Of a stretch of DNA of 64,000 nt, positions 60,653 through 64,000 are shown one piece after another. A model generated the notes under the pieces. That model was not told the DNA's origin. It was given only the letters and a program-made list of their open reading frames with translations, and ran no database searches. Source of the DNA: Sacculina carcini (lineage: Eukaryota > Arthropoda > Thecostraca > Sacculinidae); the NCBI GenBank assembly GCA_916048095.2, contig OU696573.1:8092306-8156305 (forward strand), in the 5' to 3' direction. The translations under genes were made by a program, and so were the position numbers. Numbering within the stretch: the first letter of the stretch is position 1; each line of letters opens with the position of its first letter.

Positions 60653-61723
60653 TATTACGAGCGAGCGATAGCGAGCGAGTTCATACTTGGTGTTACTAGA
60701 AAAATGAGTATGAGCGGCCCGCCGGCCGGCCCGCCGGCCGGCCGTGGTCACGCTTTTCAGAGGCTTATATCTCTGGAACCATAAGTCCGATTAACATGCA
60801 TTTTTTTTTGTTGGGTAGCCTCATCCTTCCTGCCGCGGATGAGACCAAGCCGAATCATGTCATTGCCCACTGTGGCACGTGGCACGTCCCAAATGCCCTC
60901 CTACTTTTTCGAAAAACACTTTTTACCCATTTTTCAGAGGCTTATATCTCTGGAACCATAAGTCTGATTAACATGCTTTTTTTGTTGTTAGGTAGCCTCA
61001 TCCTTTTTGCCGCGGATGAAACCAAGCCGAATCATGACAGTGCCCCATGTGGCACGTGGCACGTCCCAAATGCCCTCCTACTTTTTCGAAAAACACTTTT
61101 TACCCGTTTTTCAGAGGCTTATATCTCTGGAACCATAAGTTTGATTAACATGCGTTTTTTTTGTTGGGTAGCCTCATCCTTCCTGCCGCGAATGAGACTA
61201 TGCCGAATTATGTCAGTGCCCAGTGTGGCACGTGGCACGTCCCAAATACCCTCCTACTTTTTCGAAAAACACTTTTTACCCGTTTTTCAGAGGCTTATAT
61301 CTCTGGAACCATAAGTTTGATTAACATGCGTTTTTTTGATGGGTAGCCTCATGCTTTCTGCCGCGAATGAGACTATGCCGAATTATGTCAGTGCTCACTG
61401 TGGCACGTGGCACGTCCCGAATGCCCTCCTACTTTTTCGAAAAAAAAATTTACCCGTTTTTCAGAGGCTTATATCTCTGGAACCATAGGTCCGATTAACA
61501 TGCGTTTTTGTTTGTTGGGTAGCCCAATCCTTCCTGCCGCGAATGAGACTATGCCGAATTATGTCAATGCCCAGCATGGCACGTGACACGTGCCATATGC
61601 CCTCTTATAATTTAGCAGAAAACTTTGCCCATGCACGCAGACAAATACATTTACGACAAAGTTTGATTACATATGACAACTTCGCGCTCGCTCGTTCATC
61701 GCCGAACACGGCGCCTTACTGGT
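60653..61723 (+). mobile_element. HINE/pearl-like non-autonomous Helentron, copy 2
   Basis: Same plan as copy 1: ACGAGCGAGCG at 60657-60667, GGCCGGCC tract near 60720, five core units, CGCTCGCTCGT at 61685-61695, hairpin CGCCG-AACA-CGGCG at 61700-61713 and terminal CTGG at 61719-61722. Flanks outside these limits differ from copy 1, which fixes the ends to within a few bases. Confidence 0.78.
60754..61625 (+). repeat. Core tandem array of HINE copy 2 (5 units, ~176 bp)
   Basis: Units start with TTTTCAGAGGCTTATATCTC at 60754, 60931, 61108, 61284 and 61458 (spacing 177, 177, 176, 174). A 172-codon open frame across the first units is a by-product of repeat length and low stop content. Confidence 0.96.
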
Positions 61724-61759
61724 TAATACAATTCATACTTATTAACTATTTAATAGATC

Positions 61760-62075
61760 TATACAAGAATGACGCTTTTGTATTAATTTATTTAATTATC
61801 GTTGTTGCAGATTTAGTTGTTATGTGTTGTGTGTGTTCCCAGCGAGTTGTAGTGCGGGCAGGATTGAGTCAGCTCGTCTGTCCCGCCTTGCATTGATAGA
61901 ATATGAGTCTTTAAATCCTTTGATGGTATTTTTGTTTGTGATATTGGCCGGTAACTTATTCCAATCTGATATATTTATATATGGAAAATTATATTTTTCA
62001 TCCCGTATTCTTTTATTATAGTTTCTTGTCATAGCTCCTGGCAGATTTGGATATTTTGAACATTCCCTCATGTTG
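61760..62075 (-). pseudogene. LINE RT C-terminal scrap
   Basis: The minus strand reads KRIRDEKYNFPYINISDWNK, continuing LPANITNKNTIKGFKDSY. It resembles the terminal 'R..WN.LP...' segment of CR1/Jockey-type LINE reverse transcriptases. About 80 codons remain, with no catalytic part. Confidence 0.6.
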
Positions 62076-62249
62076 AATTGTGTCTTTTCTACTTTAACAT
62101 TTATATATCAGTATGCCATTACCTCTTTCTGTTTCTTCTAGCGCTGACAAGTCAATTTTTCGAGTGTCTGCTCATAATTCAGTAGTTTCAGTTCAGCAAT
62201 ACATTTTGTAAGACCTTTGCACTCTCTCAATTGCCGTCTGTGTCTCAAA

Positions 62250-62552
62250 CCTCCGTGTGTGTACATGTGCGTGTGTATGCATGTATGTGTGCGTGTGTAT
62301 GTGTGTGCGTGTGTATGCATGTATGTGTGCGTGTATATGTGTGTGCGTGTGTGTGTCTGTGTGTGCATGTGTGTTTGTGTGTTAGTGTGTTAGTAGCCTT
62401 GAACTTTGTTGAAGTCTGTAGTCGGTGTATTGGTTGATGCCAATGCAGTTCAAAACACCCAGCCGCACACACACGCACACACACACACACGCACACTCAC
62501 ACACACACACACACACGCACACTCACACACACGCACACACACACGCACACAA
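62250..62552. repeat. TG block and CA block facing each other
   Basis: TG-rich with TGCG and TGCA variants at 62250-62395, then CA-rich with CACGCA and CACTCA variants at 62462-62552. Confidence 0.93.
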
Positions 62553-62559
62553 TGAGATG

Positions 62560-63294
62560 GTCGTATAGCACAGCGCCGTGGTGTCGATGGGAAAATAGAA
62601 ACATTTGTACGACTACTATTTGATGCACTTGTAAGACTGCACAGAACACTGTTATTTTTGGGTTCAGCGATTTTGTCTATATATCTATATCTATATATCT
62701 GCCTAACTTTCTATCTATTTATGTTTCTATATAGTCAAAAACCGCATTATTGACTTCAAGATCCCCATATAACGCAATGTAACAACATCATATATTTCAG
62801 GAGGCCGGTTTCCAGAGGTCTGTGAGCTTGTCCCCCTTATATGGATAGATTTGGATATAATCCTGATCATACATTCACGCCAGTTCTGCACGTACTCGAT
62901 AAGATGCAACGGTGTGCATTCCTCAGTCCACCATTAGCACAGAAAAAAGTACAAATTAAACACATCTACCTCTATTTACGCCAAAATCCGCTTAAATATC
63001 TTAATTGGTTGTCAACTGTCACAAAATGTCAGGTTGAAAAATGCTATTTTATTAGGGAAACCTGATTTCTGGATTAGCAATCGATTGACAGAGCCAAGCC
63101 GAGGAGACACGGGCTGCAAAATGCCAATCTCATGCCATGAGATTTAGCGTTGGGTTTTTCAAGCCGTTATCATTAGCAGATCAATCACAACAATGTTACG
63201 TAAACAAACCAAATTGTTCGTCTTTGAAAATCAGCTTTTAGTCAGTACTACTTAGTCATTTTGATTCTTGTGAGTTTGTTGATTGCATTTCAAA
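62560..63294. other. Intergenic DNA, no gene recognised
   Basis: Short TATC repeats near 62678-62715. No gene-like frame. Confidence 0.5.
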
Positions 63295-63612
63295 CAGTGG
63301 CGGCGCAAAGGGGAGGCGGCGGGGGGGTGCTGGACCCCCAAACAATATGTCAAGCCCCCCCACTCTAAGCCCCCCAAATTAATGATCATGGACATTATAA
63401 TTTATTACCACCGTAAATGAAGTCCTGTAATTTTGGTTCAAGTTCGAGGACTGTATCAGTGTGCCCCAGTCCCTTATTATTATATCATGTAGTCAGCGTT
63501 CGAGTGTAGCTCTTCATACTTCGCTAAGCCCCCTCAATGTTTTCCTTAGCCCCGCAACTTTTCCTCAGCGCCCCTCAGTCACCTTATCGGAAAAATCCTG
63601 GCGCCGCCACTG
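63295..63612. mobile_element. hAT MITE (family 1, copy 3)
   Basis: Ends CAGTGGCGGCGC and GGCGCCGCCACTG. Internal C-runs and a right end matching the left ends at 1024 and 27765. Flanks ATTTCAAA and GCTTCTAG agree at only four of eight bases, so the target duplication is decayed or misread. Confidence 0.8.
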
Positions 63613-64000
63613 GCTTCTAGCGCCAAATTAGCAACAAAAACTGCCGATGGCATATTGATTTTTTGAAAAATTTCTGATTACAAACTCGCATTTGCCATTT
63701 TTCGCAATTACACCGTGGCAATTGTCTAGCCACGCATTGACGTCATGCGCTCGGCGAATCACACAAAATTAACTTGCCTTTGAGCCTTTGCTTTTGTCTC
63801 CAGCATAGCGGTACATGCGACATCCAATTTTCACTGCCACGAAATTGTATGACGTAAATCGATTATGGTACTTGCAAGTATATCATAGCATACATGGAAG
63901 TATAGCATTTGGATCGATTAATTACCTTCCTATGTTCATACAAGAGTTACACAAATTTTGAACTGAACTGAAACTGAACTGGAAATTGTTGAACTGAAAT
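63613..64000. other. Intergenic DNA, no gene recognised
   Basis: No coding frame or repeat beyond a short AACTGAACTGAAACTGAACT run near 63960-63980. Confidence 0.5.

Noticed and set aside
60796-61314. 172-codon frame in HINE copy 2
   Set aside because: Its three internal repeats are the core tandem units. Copy 1 does not keep the same long frame, so coding function is unlikely.

Overview
This window looks like gene-poor intergenic DNA from an animal genome. I infer a marine invertebrate, with a mollusc or another lophotrochozoan most plausible. The reasons are dozens of TG/CA and TA microsatellites, a Penelope-like retroelement with a GIY-YIG nuclease, several degenerate non-LTR retrotransposons, many hAT-type miniature elements, and two elements with a tandem-repeat core that resemble the non-autonomous Helentron (HINE/pearl) type described in bivalves. 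No bacterial gene organisation is present. No complete host gene can be supported. The best host-gene candidate is a single first-exon-like reading frame at 56054-56288.

Layout. 0.8-1.9 kb: dead LINE reverse transcriptase with a hAT MITE inserted in it. 2-9.2 kb: microsatellites, a tRNA-derived SINE, a fold-back element, hAT MITEs, HINE copy 1 and a LINE 3' fragment. 9.7-14.8 kb: a 1.33-kb TGAG satellite, a 33-bp minisatellite carrying a hAT element (copy A), and a ~490-bp TG array. 14.9-22.3 kb: a hAT MITE, a CpG-bearing stretch with a CTCF-like site, a larger hAT-like element and more microsatellites. 22.3-25.75 kb: two retroelements on the minus strand, a truncated LINE and a 5'-truncated Penelope-like element with a hammerhead-ribozyme-like fold downstream of its ORF. 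26-37.5 kb: microsatellites, a hAT MITE, a LINE endonuclease remnant and a Tigger-like MITE. 37.6-38.7 kb: hAT copy B.

42-47.6 kb: a composite in which hAT-like ends flank a ~4-kb unclassified element built of degenerate repeats plus a broken hAT transposase. 48.0-50.9 kb: hAT copy C, split by a second dead LINE. 55-57.5 kb: a Ty3/Gypsy integrase scrap, two MITEs with exact 8-bp target duplications, the candidate exon and a LINE 3' end. 60.65-61.72 kb: HINE copy 2. The end holds a LINE C-terminal scrap, microsatellites and a last MITE.

The parts do not form a pathway. What is readable is insertion history: nested insertions, target-site duplications and degraded catalytic motifs give relative ages. 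Most coding remnants are broken. The only element ORF that is open over a long span with its visible motifs intact is the Penelope-like one. Boundaries were read by eye and are approximate unless a target duplication fixes them.
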